Assembly: GCF_002160825.1 (NCBI RefSeq)
Contig: NZ_NFLI01000017.1
Coordinates: 1-64,000, forward strand
Length of the DNA stretch: 64,000 nucleotides
Source of the DNA: Lachnoclostridium sp. An131
Lineage (GTDB): Bacteria > Bacillota > Clostridia > Lachnospirales > Lachnospiraceae
Direction of reading: 5' to 3'
The notes under the pieces are model-generated. The model was not told the DNA's origin, ran no database searches, and saw nothing but the letters and a program-made list of their open reading frames with translations. A program made the position numbers and the translations under genes. Positions 42,677 to 51,893 of the stretch are shown one piece after another. Each line of letters starts with the position of its first letter. Within the stretch, counting starts at the first letter, position 1.

Positions 42677-44800
42677 CTACATCATCGGCTCCATGCCAAG
42701 TGCCGGATGTCCTTTTTCTGTCAGGAACTCCAGCAGTGTCTCGGGATCTTCCGCGATGGTTTCGTCACCGATCATGTCAGTGAAGTTTTCGATACCGTAG
42801 AGCTCTTTTGCGGTAGCGTTCAGTCTGTCTGCCACCTGCTCCTTCAGGTCCTTGGGCATCCATACGATACGGGCTACTCCGCCCTCTGCCTTCATGAACT
42901 TCTTGGAAGAGATGAAGTGCTTTCCATGTCCCATGAAGCCGGGTGTCTGCACTCCGCCGCCTGTCATGGAAGCCAGCTCGGAGAAGGTCATTCCGATAGG
43001 TGTCATTCCCGCGTACTCACGGTTTGCGATGCAGACGCCGTTGGAAAGGGGCTCGATTCCGCAGATACACTCGAAGCATCCGCAGGAGGTCATGGGCTTC
43101 TCAATCAGGGAGTACAGAGATACGTCTTCCAGAGCGCCCTGGGAGAACTTCTTCACTGCCTCATTTACATCCTCGTACTCACCGATTCTCTCATCGATAA
43201 CACGCTCTTTTGTGATTACCTGGCAGGGTCCCTGGGGGTCCAGCTCATTGGTAGCCTTCGCGTCAAGCCATGAAACAGCTCCGCAGAGCCCCAGACGCTC
43301 CGGAGTAACCACGCAGACGTGGCTCGGGGAGAATGCCTGACACATAATGCAGCTATAGTATACGTCTACACCCTCGTCTGTCAGTGTGGTCAGTCTCTCG
43401 TCACGCTTGTCGAACATCGGGATAGCAAGGCTGTGGCGCAGCTCCGTACACTGAGCCGGATCTGTAATGATCTTCACCTGGCACTTATCTACAACGGCCG
43501 CGAACTCGCTCTTCACGCGGGCGTAAAGAACCTCGCCGATATGTTTCAGACGGAAGCCTGCCTGATAGGTCTCCTTGCTGATACGGATACGGATCATGTC
43601 ACGCTGTCCTGTATGCATCATACCTTCCACGCAGTTCAGATAAGAATGGAATTTACGCTCAAATACAGACTCGAAATCGCTCTGCATGGATTTTCCGGCT
43701 ACCTCTACGATATAGGCAATGCTCTGCTTGCTTCCCTCCGGCATCTCATCGATGTCCGGACCGATCAGCTCAATCTTGTGATCCTCTACCTCAGTAGCGT
43801 CCTTGGACAGTACCAGCTCGAAGCAGTCCACACGGGAGCCGTCGAACTCTACCTGCATATCGCCGCGGCGGATGATCTCGCCCTCGAATGCGGAAGCGAA
43901 AGCAACCGGAATGTCGATCTTTGTGATTTTCAGCTTGATATCGCGTGCCTCAAGAGAGGTAGCGTTGAACTTGCTTACGTCCTTCTGTACGATCAGGCTC
44001 TTCGGTACACGGAAGGTCTCCTCGTTTGTGATTACCGGGAAGCCAAGAGCGATAGCTCCTGCGCCGCAGGCTACGATTACGTCATTCAGCGGAGCAAATG
44101 CGTTTACGAATGCCGGTACACGCTCCATGGTGTACTTCATCAGTCCGGCTGCATCGCCCGGCTGGATGTTTCCGAAGATCAGAGCCGCGCGGACTGCTAC
44201 GGAAACTGCGTGAATCACAGCTGTCACGTCTTTTCCAAGCGGGATTACACGTACATTCGCGCCCATCTTCAGGCCCTTCTCCACACACTGGTCGATGATG
44301 CCGCCCACCAGAGTTACCAGGATGCCCTGTCCCTGATAGGATTTTACAAGCTCCACGCCTTCCTCAGCAGTGGGAGCCGCACCCAGGATAACGGCTACGC
44401 CCGGGATATCGCCGGTTACCAGCGGCACGCCCAGCTCACGGATCGCTGCGTCCGGAAGATGTCCGGCTTCGGGAGCCGCGTAGGGAGCTGCTCCGTCCAT
44501 GTATTTCAGGACCTCAATGAACTCTGCGCACAGAGCAGTCGCGATACCGCTCATAAACGCGTCGTGCAATCTCTTCTCTCTTGTCATCAGGCTCTTCACA
44601 ACCCCGAGAGCTTCCTTCAGTTCTCCAAGGTTTGTCACTTTTGTGCCAGTCACTGCGTAATAGCAGGGAAGGCTGTAAGCAGTATCCGGGAAGGCTACCG
44701 CTTTGTCGGCGCCGTTCGCCGCAATCGCGTCATCAATGGCCTTCTCTGTCAGGCCATATACTGCATCATTTCCACTGAAAACTACATCAAATAATGTCAC
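42677..44800 (-). CDS. acsB: CO-methylating acetyl-CoA synthase, operon copy (acsB2)
   Basis: 707 residues, start GTG after GGAGGTAAAACT. All A-cluster ligands are present: CIMCQAFSPSHVC...RLGLCG and SCGCFECICG. The C-terminal domain is closely similar to the distal copy (for example the GGGVQTPGFMGHG block), while the N-terminal CODH-facing domain is more different (for example FLP-type residues and YVDNADPYAD against YMDGAAPYAA). It lies between cooC2 and acsD, the classic acs operon position, and is likely the main housekeeping copy. It works with AcsA, AcsC/D and AcsE. Confidence 0.96.
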   Translation of the reverse strand: MTLFDVVFSGNDAVYGLTEKAIDDAIAANGADKAVAFPDTAYSLPCYYAVTGTKVTNLGELKEALGVVKSLMTREKRLHDAFMSGIATALCAEFIEVLKYMDGAAPYAAPEAGHLPDAAIRELGVPLVTGDIPGVAVILGAAPTAEEGVELVKSYQGQGILVTLVGGIIDQCVEKGLKMGANVRVIPLGKDVTAVIHAVSVAVRAALIFGNIQPGDAAGLMKYTMERVPAFVNAFAPLNDVIVACGAGAIALGFPVITNEETFRVPKSLIVQKDVSKFNATSLEARDIKLKITKIDIPVAFASAFEGEIIRRGDMQVEFDGSRVDCFELVLSKDATEVEDHKIELIGPDIDEMPEGSKQSIAYIVEVAGKSMQSDFESVFERKFHSYLNCVEGMMHTGQRDMIRIRISKETYQAGFRLKHIGEVLYARVKSEFAAVVDKCQVKIITDPAQCTELRHSLAIPMFDKRDERLTTLTDEGVDVYYSCIMCQAFSPSHVCVVTPERLGLCGAVSWLDAKATNELDPQGPCQVITKERVIDERIGEYEDVNEAVKKFSQGALEDVSLYSLIEKPMTSCGCFECICGIEPLSNGVCIANREYAGMTPIGMTFSELASMTGGGVQTPGFMGHGKHFISSKKFMKAEGGVARIVWMPKDLKEQVADRLNATAKELYGIENFTDMIGDETIAEDPETLLEFLTEKGHPALGMEPMM

Positions 44801-44830
44801 AGTTTTACCTCCATATATACACTGTATATT

Positions 44831-45592
44831 TTATTTCTCTAAAAGCTCTTTGATCTTTCGGATCTCATCTGTAGCCGTCTTGCTGACATCATAAGGGGAT
44901 CTTCCCTGACGGTCCGCGTCGATGACTTCGGAATTATAATGAATGAATCCCAGAAGATCCTCTGCCGGAATCCTGGAACGGACAAATTCCTCGTCCTCGG
45001 CTCCGCGTACCTTATTGGCAACTACGCGTACCTTTTTGATTCCCAGATCCTGTGCCAGACGCTTTACATTTTTATAGGTCTGGACGCTTCTGGCTCCCGG
45101 CTCGATGACCACCACGAACTGCTCCATGCCTTCACAGGTACCCCGTCCCAGATGCTCCAGGCCAGCCTCCATATCCATGATGACCACATCCTGGCTTCTG
45201 AGGCTTAGGTAGCTTAAAATCCTCTTCAGCATCACGTGCTCGGGGCAGACACAGCCGCCCCCGCCCGTCTCCACAGTTCCCAGAGTCAGAAGCTTGACCC
45301 CGTTGTAAGTCTTGCTGTAGGTATCCGGTATATCATCCACCTTGGGATTCAGCGTGTACATCATGTTGTCGGGTCCGGCTCCGGTCCGCTCCTCAATGAG
45401 CTTTCTCATCTTGGAAATCGGAACGATGGAATCCAGAATTTCTTCCGGAAATCCAAGAGCCAGTCCCAGATTGGCATCCGGGTCCACATCCGCCGCCAGC
45501 ACCGTCTTGCCTTCCTCCGCGTAGAGTCTTGCAAGGGTGGCCGCAAATGTGGTCTTTCCTACTCCGCCTTTTCCTGTAATCGCTATTTTCAT
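44831..45592 (-). CDS. cooC: CooC/AcsF-type nickel-insertion ATPase
   Basis: 253 residues. Deviant Walker A GKGGVGKTT as in MinD/ParA ATPases, and the CooC-specific Cys-x-Cys in GGGGCVCPEHV that binds nickel or zinc between two subunits. It helps mature nickel centres of CODH or ACS (AcsF). It lies between acsA and acsB2. A second CooC with a different CxC surrounding is at 47554, so the two may serve different clusters. Confidence 0.93.
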   Translation of the reverse strand: MKIAITGKGGVGKTTFAATLARLYAEEGKTVLAADVDPDANLGLALGFPEEILDSIVPISKMRKLIEERTGAGPDNMMYTLNPKVDDIPDTYSKTYNGVKLLTLGTVETGGGGCVCPEHVMLKRILSYLSLRSQDVVIMDMEAGLEHLGRGTCEGMEQFVVVIEPGARSVQTYKNVKRLAQDLGIKKVRVVANKVRGAEDEEFVRSRIPAEDLLGFIHYNSEVIDADRQGRSPYDVSKTATDEIRKIKELLEK

Positions 45593-45630
45593 GCCAGATA
45601 CGCTCCCTTACTTACCATTACTTTTACAGA

Positions 45631-47523
45631 TTAAATTCCAAGCGCCGTACGCTTCTCTTCGATTCTCTCGATCATCAGATCTACAAGCTTCTCAATATCC
45701 TTCTCTACGGTGTAAGCGGCCTCTACCCACTCGCGGATACCGCTCTTCAGCAGATTGTCTACTTCAGTAGAACCGGATACATAGGGATCTACGCCCAGGA
45801 ATGTATCAATACCGGTAGCTACTACGTAGTTTCCGATGGAAACAGCCTTCTCGGACATCCACTCAGGCGCGCAGCCTACCAGCGGAAGCTGGGAAATATT
45901 CAGTCCGGAATCCTTTGCCAGGTCGGCTGCCAGATTCATCATACGGCTGATATCCACGCAGGAGCCCATATGAAGTACCGGAGGAATATCTGCCAGCTCA
46001 CATACTCTCTTCAGTCCGTCGCCGCAGAGATCCTTTGCAGCCTTATCCATCAGACCTGCCTTGGCAGCTGCCTGTGCGGAACATCCGGATGCTACAACGA
46101 TGATATCGTTGGCAATCAGCTTCTTCATCAGATCGATGTGCGCCTGGTCCGGACGAATCTTCGGGTTGTTGCAGCCTACCATAGCTACCGCGCCGCGGAT
46201 AACGCCGGATGTGATACAGTCAACCAGCGGCTTTGTGGTTCCAAGCTCGTCTACCTGAGAATTGGTTACGCCGTCCAGAACCTTCTTGATAGCCTCCAGA
46301 GAGTATCCTACGGTCGCCTTCTGCTTCATATCCGGAATGTGTACCAGCTCCGGCTTTCTGTTCTGGAAGTTCTCAATAGCCATCTTTACAATTGCCTTTG
46401 CCTTCTCAGCAGCGCTCTCCACAGTGAAGTGGATGAACTCGGAATCCGGCATCTGCGCAATCTTGGATGTGGTGATAAACTTTGTATGGAAGCACTTGCT
46501 TAAAGGTCCAAGTGCCGGGAAGATACACTGTACGTCCACAACAATCGCTTCGCAGGCTCCTGTCAGAACTACGTTCTCCTGCTGCAGGAAGTTGCCGGCC
46601 ATGGGGATTCCGCGGCGCATCGCAACCTCGTTGGAGGTACAGCAGACACCGGAAACCGTGATTCCCTTTGCGCCGAAGCTCTTTGCGTACGCGATCATCT
46701 CCGGATCATCCGCATACTCGCAGATCATCTCAGAAAGACTCGGATCATGTCCGTGTACAACGATATTTACATTCTCTGCTACCATAACGCCCAGGTTTGC
46801 CTCAGTCTCAACGGGCTTCGGCGTTCCGAACAGTACGTCTGAGAACTCGGTTCCGCACATAGAGCCGCCCCATCCGTCGCAGAGACCTGCGCGTAAGGAC
46901 TGACGAATCAGAGCTTCCGGCTTGGAAGAACATCCCATATGCGCCATATGTAAAGAGCAGGATACCTCGCGGTCAATAGCACGGGGAGCAATCTCTGCAT
47001 TCTCCCAGAGCTCCTGGGTGTGCTTCGGAGCACGGGCAATCCAGCGGGAATATCCGAAAGGCTTTCCATACTCCATCAGAGCCTCGTAAGCAACCTCATG
47101 AGCCAGATCGTAGATATCCTTGCCCTCGGTCTCAATGCCCCATTCCTTGGCGATGCGTGTCAGCTTCTCCGGATCCTTTACCTTGTAGCTTCCGTCTGCG
47201 GAAGAATGATACAGGGTGTGGCAGATCTCACGGCCATGGTCAGAGTGAGTCGCAGCTCCGCCTGCCGTGAATTTCAGGTAGTTACGTCCAACGATACCGT
47301 GCACGTCGCAGCCGCAGATTCCTCTCGGCGCCTTCGGTGTGATGCGGCAGGGTCCCATGGAACAGATTCGGCAGCAGACACCCTGCTCACCAAATTTACA
47401 GTGCGGGGTCTGGTTCTTCACACGAAGCTGCCATGAGTCGGCTCCTACCTTTGCTCCTGTCTCCAGAAGTCTGGCTGTTGCGGCTTCAAATTCTTCCACC
47501 GTCGTCAATTTAAAATCTCCCAT
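45631..47523 (-). CDS. acsA: Carbon monoxide dehydrogenase, catalytic subunit
   Basis: 630 residues, also called CooS. The N-terminal Cys block CKFGEQGVCCRICSMGPCRI holds B- and D-cluster ligands, and HSDHGREI, GVCCTSNE, GCNNPK and VASGCSAQAAAKAG supply C-cluster and proton-path residues. It reduces CO2 to CO at the [Ni-4Fe-5S] C-cluster and passes CO through a tunnel to AcsB. AGGAGG precedes the ATG. It is flanked by the two cooC genes. Confidence 0.97.
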   Translation of the reverse strand: MGDFKLTTVEEFEAATARLLETGAKVGADSWQLRVKNQTPHCKFGEQGVCCRICSMGPCRITPKAPRGICGCDVHGIVGRNYLKFTAGGAATHSDHGREICHTLYHSSADGSYKVKDPEKLTRIAKEWGIETEGKDIYDLAHEVAYEALMEYGKPFGYSRWIARAPKHTQELWENAEIAPRAIDREVSCSLHMAHMGCSSKPEALIRQSLRAGLCDGWGGSMCGTEFSDVLFGTPKPVETEANLGVMVAENVNIVVHGHDPSLSEMICEYADDPEMIAYAKSFGAKGITVSGVCCTSNEVAMRRGIPMAGNFLQQENVVLTGACEAIVVDVQCIFPALGPLSKCFHTKFITTSKIAQMPDSEFIHFTVESAAEKAKAIVKMAIENFQNRKPELVHIPDMKQKATVGYSLEAIKKVLDGVTNSQVDELGTTKPLVDCITSGVIRGAVAMVGCNNPKIRPDQAHIDLMKKLIANDIIVVASGCSAQAAAKAGLMDKAAKDLCGDGLKRVCELADIPPVLHMGSCVDISRMMNLAADLAKDSGLNISQLPLVGCAPEWMSEKAVSIGNYVVATGIDTFLGVDPYVSGSTEVDNLLKSGIREWVEAAYTVEKDIEKLVDLMIERIEEKRTALGI

Positions 47524-47553
47524 TATAAACCTCCTAGCTTTTTATATTTATAT

Positions 47554-48327
47554 TTATGAAAGATCCAGCTTATCAATAATCTGATACAGGGCCTTCCGCA
47601 CCGGAGAGTCCTCCGGAAGCTGCACGGTCGGCTTCCCGTCACAGTCAAAATCAAACACCTGTTCATCCTGGGGAACTACTCCAAGCAGTGTAAGTCCCTG
47701 CTTTTCGATCTCCTCTTTCGTTCCCTCATTGAGCACTCCGCCCGGAGCCCGGTTCACAATCAGGCCCACCGTCTTCGGCTTCAGTCCGCATTCCGGAATC
47801 AGCTTCGCGATGCGGCCCACGGCCTGCACGCCTCTGCGGGAGCAGTCGCTGACCAGAATGATTGTATCCACCGACGGAAGAATTCCGCGGCTGATATGCT
47901 CCATGCCTGCTTCATTGTCCACGACAACGTATTTATAATTCTTGGCGTATCTGGCGATCTGCGTCGTCAGAAGCCCGTTTACGAAACAATAGCAGCCCTT
48001 TCCCTGGGTATGTCCCATCACAAGCAGATCATAATCATCCTGCTCGGAAAGAGCGTCCCCGAATTTCATCTCCATGTAGTCCTGCTTGGACATACCAGCC
48101 GGAATGGGATTCTCTCCCGACACTTCCGCCCGCGCTACCTCTTCCCGAATCTCTCCCAGAGTCTCGGGCGCTTCCACGCCGAGTACCTCATTCAGGTTTG
48201 AATTCGCGTCTGCGTCCACCGCAAGGACAGGGCCGTTCTTTTTGCTGCACAGATACTGAATCAGAAGCCCTGTCAGCGTCGTCTTGCCGACGCCGCCTTT
48301 TCCGGCTACAGCAATCGTATATGCCAT
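47554..48327 (-). CDS. cooC: CooC-type nickel-insertion ATPase, promoter-proximal copy
   Basis: 257 residues from MAYTIAVAGKGG; the ATG two codons earlier sits too close to GGAG. Walker A GKGGVGKTT and the Cys-x-Cys motif KGCYCFVNG are present. It is directly upstream of acsA (30 bases) and downstream of cooT, so it probably activates the CODH C-cluster. Confidence 0.93.
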   Translation of the reverse strand: MAYTIAVAGKGGVGKTTLTGLLIQYLCSKKNGPVLAVDADANSNLNEVLGVEAPETLGEIREEVARAEVSGENPIPAGMSKQDYMEMKFGDALSEQDDYDLLVMGHTQGKGCYCFVNGLLTTQIARYAKNYKYVVVDNEAGMEHISRGILPSVDTIILVSDCSRRGVQAVGRIAKLIPECGLKPKTVGLIVNRAPGGVLNEGTKEEIEKQGLTLLGVVPQDEQVFDFDCDGKPTVQLPEDSPVRKALYQIIDKLDLS

Positions 48328-48368
48328 ATTCATTTCTCCTGCCTTTTATTTTCCTTTTATTTCCGCAG

Positions 48369-48387
48369 ACGGGAGCAAAGCTCCCGC
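48369..48387 (-). other. Small intergenic hairpin between cooT and cooC
   Basis: GGGAGC and GCTCCC with flanking pairs around TTT; followed by purine-rich sequence, so not a terminator. Possible RNA processing or attenuation point. Confidence 0.35.
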
Positions 48388-48429
48388 CTGCATGTCTTTC
48401 TTTCTGATAAGTTCCGGTGTCCCGGCCGG

Positions 48430-48624
48430 TCAGGCGGCCGGACAGTTCAGCTTGACTATGGAATTCGCCAGATCCACGAAGGAAATGCTTCCCTCTACAG
48501 TAACCTCCGCTCCCATAATATCAATCAGGCGGACACTGCTGCCCTCCACATAAATCTTGCTGACATTCTTCAGAACAACCTCTTCTGTGTCCTTTACTGT
48601 CTTATATACCGTTGCCAAACACAT
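48430..48624 (-). CDS. cooT: CooT family nickel-binding protein
   Basis: 64 residues starting MCLATVYK. Cys2 right after the start is the nickel ligand known for CooT, and the SH3-like remainder (EEVVLKNVSKIYVEGSSVRL, MGAEVTVEGSI) fits the family length. It is thought to help nickel supply to CODH. AAAGGAGG lies upstream. It sits between the His-rich protein and cooC. Confidence 0.87.
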   Translation of the reverse strand: MCLATVYKTVKDTEEVVLKNVSKIYVEGSSVRLIDIMGAEVTVEGSISFVDLANSIVKLNCPAA

Positions 48625-48703
48625 AAATATCTGCCTCCTTTGACTTTCTGCTCATGCTGTCCGGCGTCCGATGTTCTTTCTTTTCCCCTCTGGTACTATT
48701 GTA

Positions 48704-49009
48704 CTATTTCACCAGAGAAAGCGCCAGACTCAGATACAGATTTCCCTTATCAAAATTTTCAATGGCCTTCTCAATCTGGACGGCCACGTCTTCTTTTCCG
48801 GTCTCCCGGAATTTCTTTGCCACATCAGCCAGCTCAGCCGCGTGATGCTTATTATGGTCAAGCATATAGGAAAGCAGGGCTTCCTGCTCGCTTCCCGGCT
48901 TTTTATCCTCACATCCGCCGCAGCTGCCGCAGTGTTCGTGGACATGATCATGGGCATGCTCATGAGCGTGGCCATGGGCATGTCCATGTTCTCCATCTAC
49001 AATATGCAT
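48704..49009 (-). CDS. His-rich small protein, probable nickel chaperone or store
   Basis: 101 residues. The first 33 residues contain about ten His plus CGSCGGCED, a dense metal-binding tail; the rest is helical (EALLSYMLDHNKHHAAELAD...). First gene of the acs cluster behind a strong promoter. Such tails hold Ni2+ (as in HypB or CooJ); CooJ is a possible analogue, but I do not claim homology. Confidence 0.78.
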   Translation of the reverse strand: MHIVDGEHGHAHGHAHEHAHDHVHEHCGSCGGCEDKKPGSEQEALLSYMLDHNKHHAAELADVAKKFRETGKEDVAVQIEKAIENFDKGNLYLSLALSLVK

Positions 49010-49069
49010 GATCTTTCCTCCTTGTCGATTTTTCGGATATTATGTTAAATTCCTGTCAAATTTAATTCA

Positions 49070-49098
49070 ATTATACCCCATAGCTTTCATTTAGGCAA
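49070..49098 (-). promoter_or_regulatory. Main promoter of the acetogenesis cluster
   Basis: Minus strand TTGCCT (49093-49098), 17-base spacer, perfect TATAAT (49070-49075), about 60 bases before the His-rich gene. Confidence 0.78.
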
Positions 49099-49342
49099 GT
49101 CGATTTTGTCTGTTTCCACACGGCGGATTGTTTTTATTTTCGTACATTTTCACCCTGTCTGCACACTTTGTGCATTTCCGGAATACAGGCGTGTTTTCCG
49201 CATTTTTCCTGTTCTTCGGCCCTGTTTTTTCCTGCATTCTGTAGGAAATTTTCCATGGGCATCATTGACTTTTCCGGCATTTTTTTGTACTCTCAAAGCA
49301 GCGCGGTATCGTATGATATTAGATATTGTAAGGAGAACAGTT

Positions 49343-50221
49343 ATGAACGTAAATTTTGAAATCAATGGAAAAACACGGCTGGTCTGCCTGCTGGGAAGCC
49401 CCGTCTCCCACAGCGTCTCCCCGGCCATGCACAATGAAGCCTTCCGGCTTCTGAACCTGAATTACGCCTACCTGGCCTTTGATGTAGATGAAGAACATTT
49501 TGAACGGGCTGTGGACGGCCTGCTCACCCTGAATGCCGCAGGCTGGAACTGCACCATGCCTTTAAAGCGGCTGATGTATGAGCGGGCCGACAAACTGTCT
49601 GACGCGGCGCTCTTAAGCGGCGCCGTCAATACCATTGTCAATCAGGACGGTATTCTCTGGGGAGACAATACGGACGGCTATGGCTTCATGCAGTCCATGG
49701 CTGACGCAGGCTTTGAAGCCCGGGGCACCCATATCACCCTTCTGGGCTCAGGCGGAGCCGCGGCCGCGATTCTCGCCCAGGCTGCCTTGGACGGTACAAA
49801 ATCCATCGATGTCTTTGCCCGAAGCGCAAGCGCTTCCACCCGTTTCATCGAAGAGGAAATCAGACGCATCCACGGGAAATACTCCTGCCGGCTGAATCTT
49901 TACGATCTGGCCGATTCCGCCCAGCTCAAAAAGAGCCTGGCGAAAAGCCAGGCTCTCATCAATGCCACCTCTGTGGGGATGGCGCCCAATACGGATGCCT
50001 CCCTCGTCACCGATCCCTCCTGGCTGCATCCGGAGCTGACCGTGGGAGATGTGATCTACAATCCCCGGGAGACCCTTCTTTTAAAAACCGCCCGGGAAGC
50101 CGGATGCCGTACCTTCAACGGCATGTACATGCTGCTTCACCAGGGCGCAAAGGCTTTCCAGGACTGGACCGGTATGGAAATGCCGGTGGAGGCGGTGCGC
50201 AGAAAATACTTCAGCGAGTAA
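49343..50221 (+). CDS. aroE: Shikimate dehydrogenase
   Basis: 292 residues from MNVNFEINGKTRLV; AAGGAG precedes this ATG, and a longer upstream reading has no support. Blocks are GSPVSHSVSPAMHNEAF (shikimate site), NTDGYGFMQS and the NADPH loop GSGGAAAAI, then NATSVGMAPNTD. Reduces 3-dehydroshikimate to shikimate in aromatic amino acid synthesis; quinate-type activity is possible in this family. Its stop is 2 bases from the stop of the convergent RpiR gene. Confidence 0.92.
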   Translation: MNVNFEINGKTRLVCLLGSPVSHSVSPAMHNEAFRLLNLNYAYLAFDVDEEHFERAVDGLLTLNAAGWNCTMPLKRLMYERADKLSDAALLSGAVNTIVNQDGILWGDNTDGYGFMQSMADAGFEARGTHITLLGSGGAAAAILAQAALDGTKSIDVFARSASASTRFIEEEIRRIHGKYSCRLNLYDLADSAQLKKSLAKSQALINATSVGMAPNTDASLVTDPSWLHPELTVGDVIYNPRETLLLKTAREAGCRTFNGMYMLLHQGAKAFQDWTGMEMPVEAVRRKYFSE

Positions 50222-50223
50222 AC

Positions 50224-51057
50224 TCACAGTTCCTTCTTCCGGTAAGCTTCCTTCAGCTTCTGAACCCGCACCAGACTTTTGGCGGAACTCTCCTTTCTCT
50301 GCTCAGAGACAGCCAGTACCAGGGCGTCAGCCATTGCGGCTGCCGCGGTCATGGAATGATATTCTTCATCTTCTCCCCGGCAGACATAAAGGCTGATGTC
50401 CGCCTTTTGTTCCGGAAGCGCGTACAGCCGGCCGGTGAACAGCAGAGTCCGAAAGCCTGCCTTTTCCGCACAGCTCAAAATGATGCGCCCTTCCTCGGAA
50501 AGCTTTCCGAAGCCAAAAGTAATCACCAGATCGCCTTTTCCTGCGTGGGCGATCCCCTCCAGAACCTCTGAGCCTCCGCTGGGAATCAGAGACACGTCAA
50601 GGCCCAGACGCCGCAGCCGGAAAAACAGAAGCTGTCCCATGGAAGCGGAAGCGTTTTTCGCGTGAATATAGATATGCCTGGCTTCCCCGACAGCCTTTGC
50701 TGCCCGTTCAAACTCTTCCGGGTCTGTATGGGCAAAAGTCTTTTCCAGGCACTCCTGCTGGTGGGCAAACCACTCCTGAAGCTGAAAGCCCCCGTCCTTC
50801 ATCAGGGTTTCTGCCAGTTTTCTCGCCGCGCCCCGTCCCGTACTTTCCCGGGCAATCCTGCTCTTCAGCTCCTTGAAATCCCCATATCCGATATGGCGCA
50901 CAAACCGGGAGACCGTGGCCTCGGACATTCCCAGCTCTCCGGCCAGCTGGCCGATGCTCATCAGCAGAAATTCCTCTGTATGATTTTCTATATACTCCAG
51001 TATGCGCAGGTCAGACTTCGTATAACTGACCCCTTCCGCGCGGATCGCAACTACCAT
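50224..51057 (-). CDS. MurR/RpiR-family regulator
   Basis: 277 residues: N-terminal HTH (GQLAGELGMSEATVSRFVRHIG), then a SIS sugar-phosphate-binding domain (IYIHAKNASASMGQLLFFRL, LVITFGFGKLSEEGR). Such regulators sense phosphosugars. It is last in a string with the PHP and ECF genes and convergent with aroE. Confidence 0.9.
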   Translation of the reverse strand: MVVAIRAEGVSYTKSDLRILEYIENHTEEFLLMSIGQLAGELGMSEATVSRFVRHIGYGDFKELKSRIARESTGRGAARKLAETLMKDGGFQLQEWFAHQQECLEKTFAHTDPEEFERAAKAVGEARHIYIHAKNASASMGQLLFFRLRRLGLDVSLIPSGGSEVLEGIAHAGKGDLVITFGFGKLSEEGRIILSCAEKAGFRTLLFTGRLYALPEQKADISLYVCRGEDEEYHSMTAAAAMADALVLAVSEQRKESSAKSLVRVQKLKEAYRKKEL

Positions 51058-51079
51058 TCTTCATCCTCTTTTTATTTTT

Positions 51080-51877
51080 CTATTCAGCTCCCTGAAGCAG
51101 CACACGGACATAGTCTCCGCCCAGAGCATGAATCTCTTTCAGAGCTCTTTTTAAGATTCCCGCAGTTTTTACCTGAAAAGCCGCATAGTCGGAGATCACA
51201 ATCTCATACCGGCCTTTTTTCATTTCTTCCTTCAATTCTTCGATCGTACAAAATTCTCTTTCAAAACGCGTACGAATGCAGCCATACTGCACAGCCTGAT
51301 GGGTATCGCTTCCCGCGGTGACAGGAATTCCAAGCTCTGCTCCCAAAGCATAGGTCTTCCTCTCTGTCTCTTCCCGGTCTTCCGCAATATCCTTTCCATT
51401 CAAATCCAGAAAATCGAAACGCTCCAGAAGCTCCCGGGGAAGCTTCGGGATATGTCCGCCTTCCCGAAATGGATGTCCGGCTCCCACCAGAACGGGATAT
51501 TCAGAAAACAGCTCTGCCAGTTTTTCAAAAGGAAGAAACTTCTCCTTTTCCTTATAAGGCTCCAGTCTCCGGTTCAGCTCAAGAATCTCCTCCGGCCGTC
51601 CAATGGAAAGAATATGGCCTCCTTCCGCAATATCCGTCTCCATTCCCGCAAAAATCCGCAGCCCATTCTCCGTAATCAGTGTGTCCCCTTCCCGTTCAGA
51701 GCGGGAAAGGATATATCCATACACTTCATCAAACTGAAGAGTGTTGAAATGCTCTGTCAGGCACAGGGCATCCAGCCCTGCTCCCCTGGCCTCTCCAAAA
51801 AGCCAGTCCGTATAAGCAGTGGAAAACGGCAGTTTTTTTGCCAGTTTCCCATGTGTGTGAAAATCAAGATACACTGT
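51080..51877 (-). CDS. PHP-domain phosphoesterase
   Basis: 265 residues from GTG at 51877; AGGAAAAAACA precedes it, and an upstream TTG reading is weaker. The start VYLDFHTHG is PHP motif I, with CLTEHFN, GMETDI and VTAGSDTHQ as later metal-site blocks, so a trinuclear metal phosphoesterase or phosphatase is expected. It follows the EcfT gene by 16 bases. Substrate unknown. Confidence 0.85.
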   Translation of the reverse strand, partial: TVYLDFHTHGKLAKKLPFSTAYTDWLFGEARGAGLDALCLTEHFNTLQFDEVYGYILSRSEREGDTLITENGLRIFAGMETDIAEGGHILSIGRPEEILELNRRLEPYKEKEKFLPFEKLAELFSEYPVLVGAGHPFREGGHIPKLPRELLERFDFLDLNGKDIAEDREETERKTYALGAELGIPVTAGSDTHQAVQYGCIRTRFEREFCTIEELKEEMKKGRYEIVISDYAAFQVKTAGILKRALKEIHALGGDYVRVLLQGAE

Positions 51878-51893
51878 TTTTTCCTCCCGTCTC

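Noticed and set aside
36760-44794. Long plus-strand reading frames (up to about 500 codons) opposite the acs genes
   Set aside because: They are antisense to strongly conserved genes with normal codon use. Their products are rich in His, Cys, Leu and Arg and match nothing recognisable.
50222-50223. Missing terminator between convergent aroE and the RpiR gene
   Set aside because: Only 2 bases separate the stops, but short convergent junctions are common and termination may lie inside the opposite gene; nothing unusual can be claimed.
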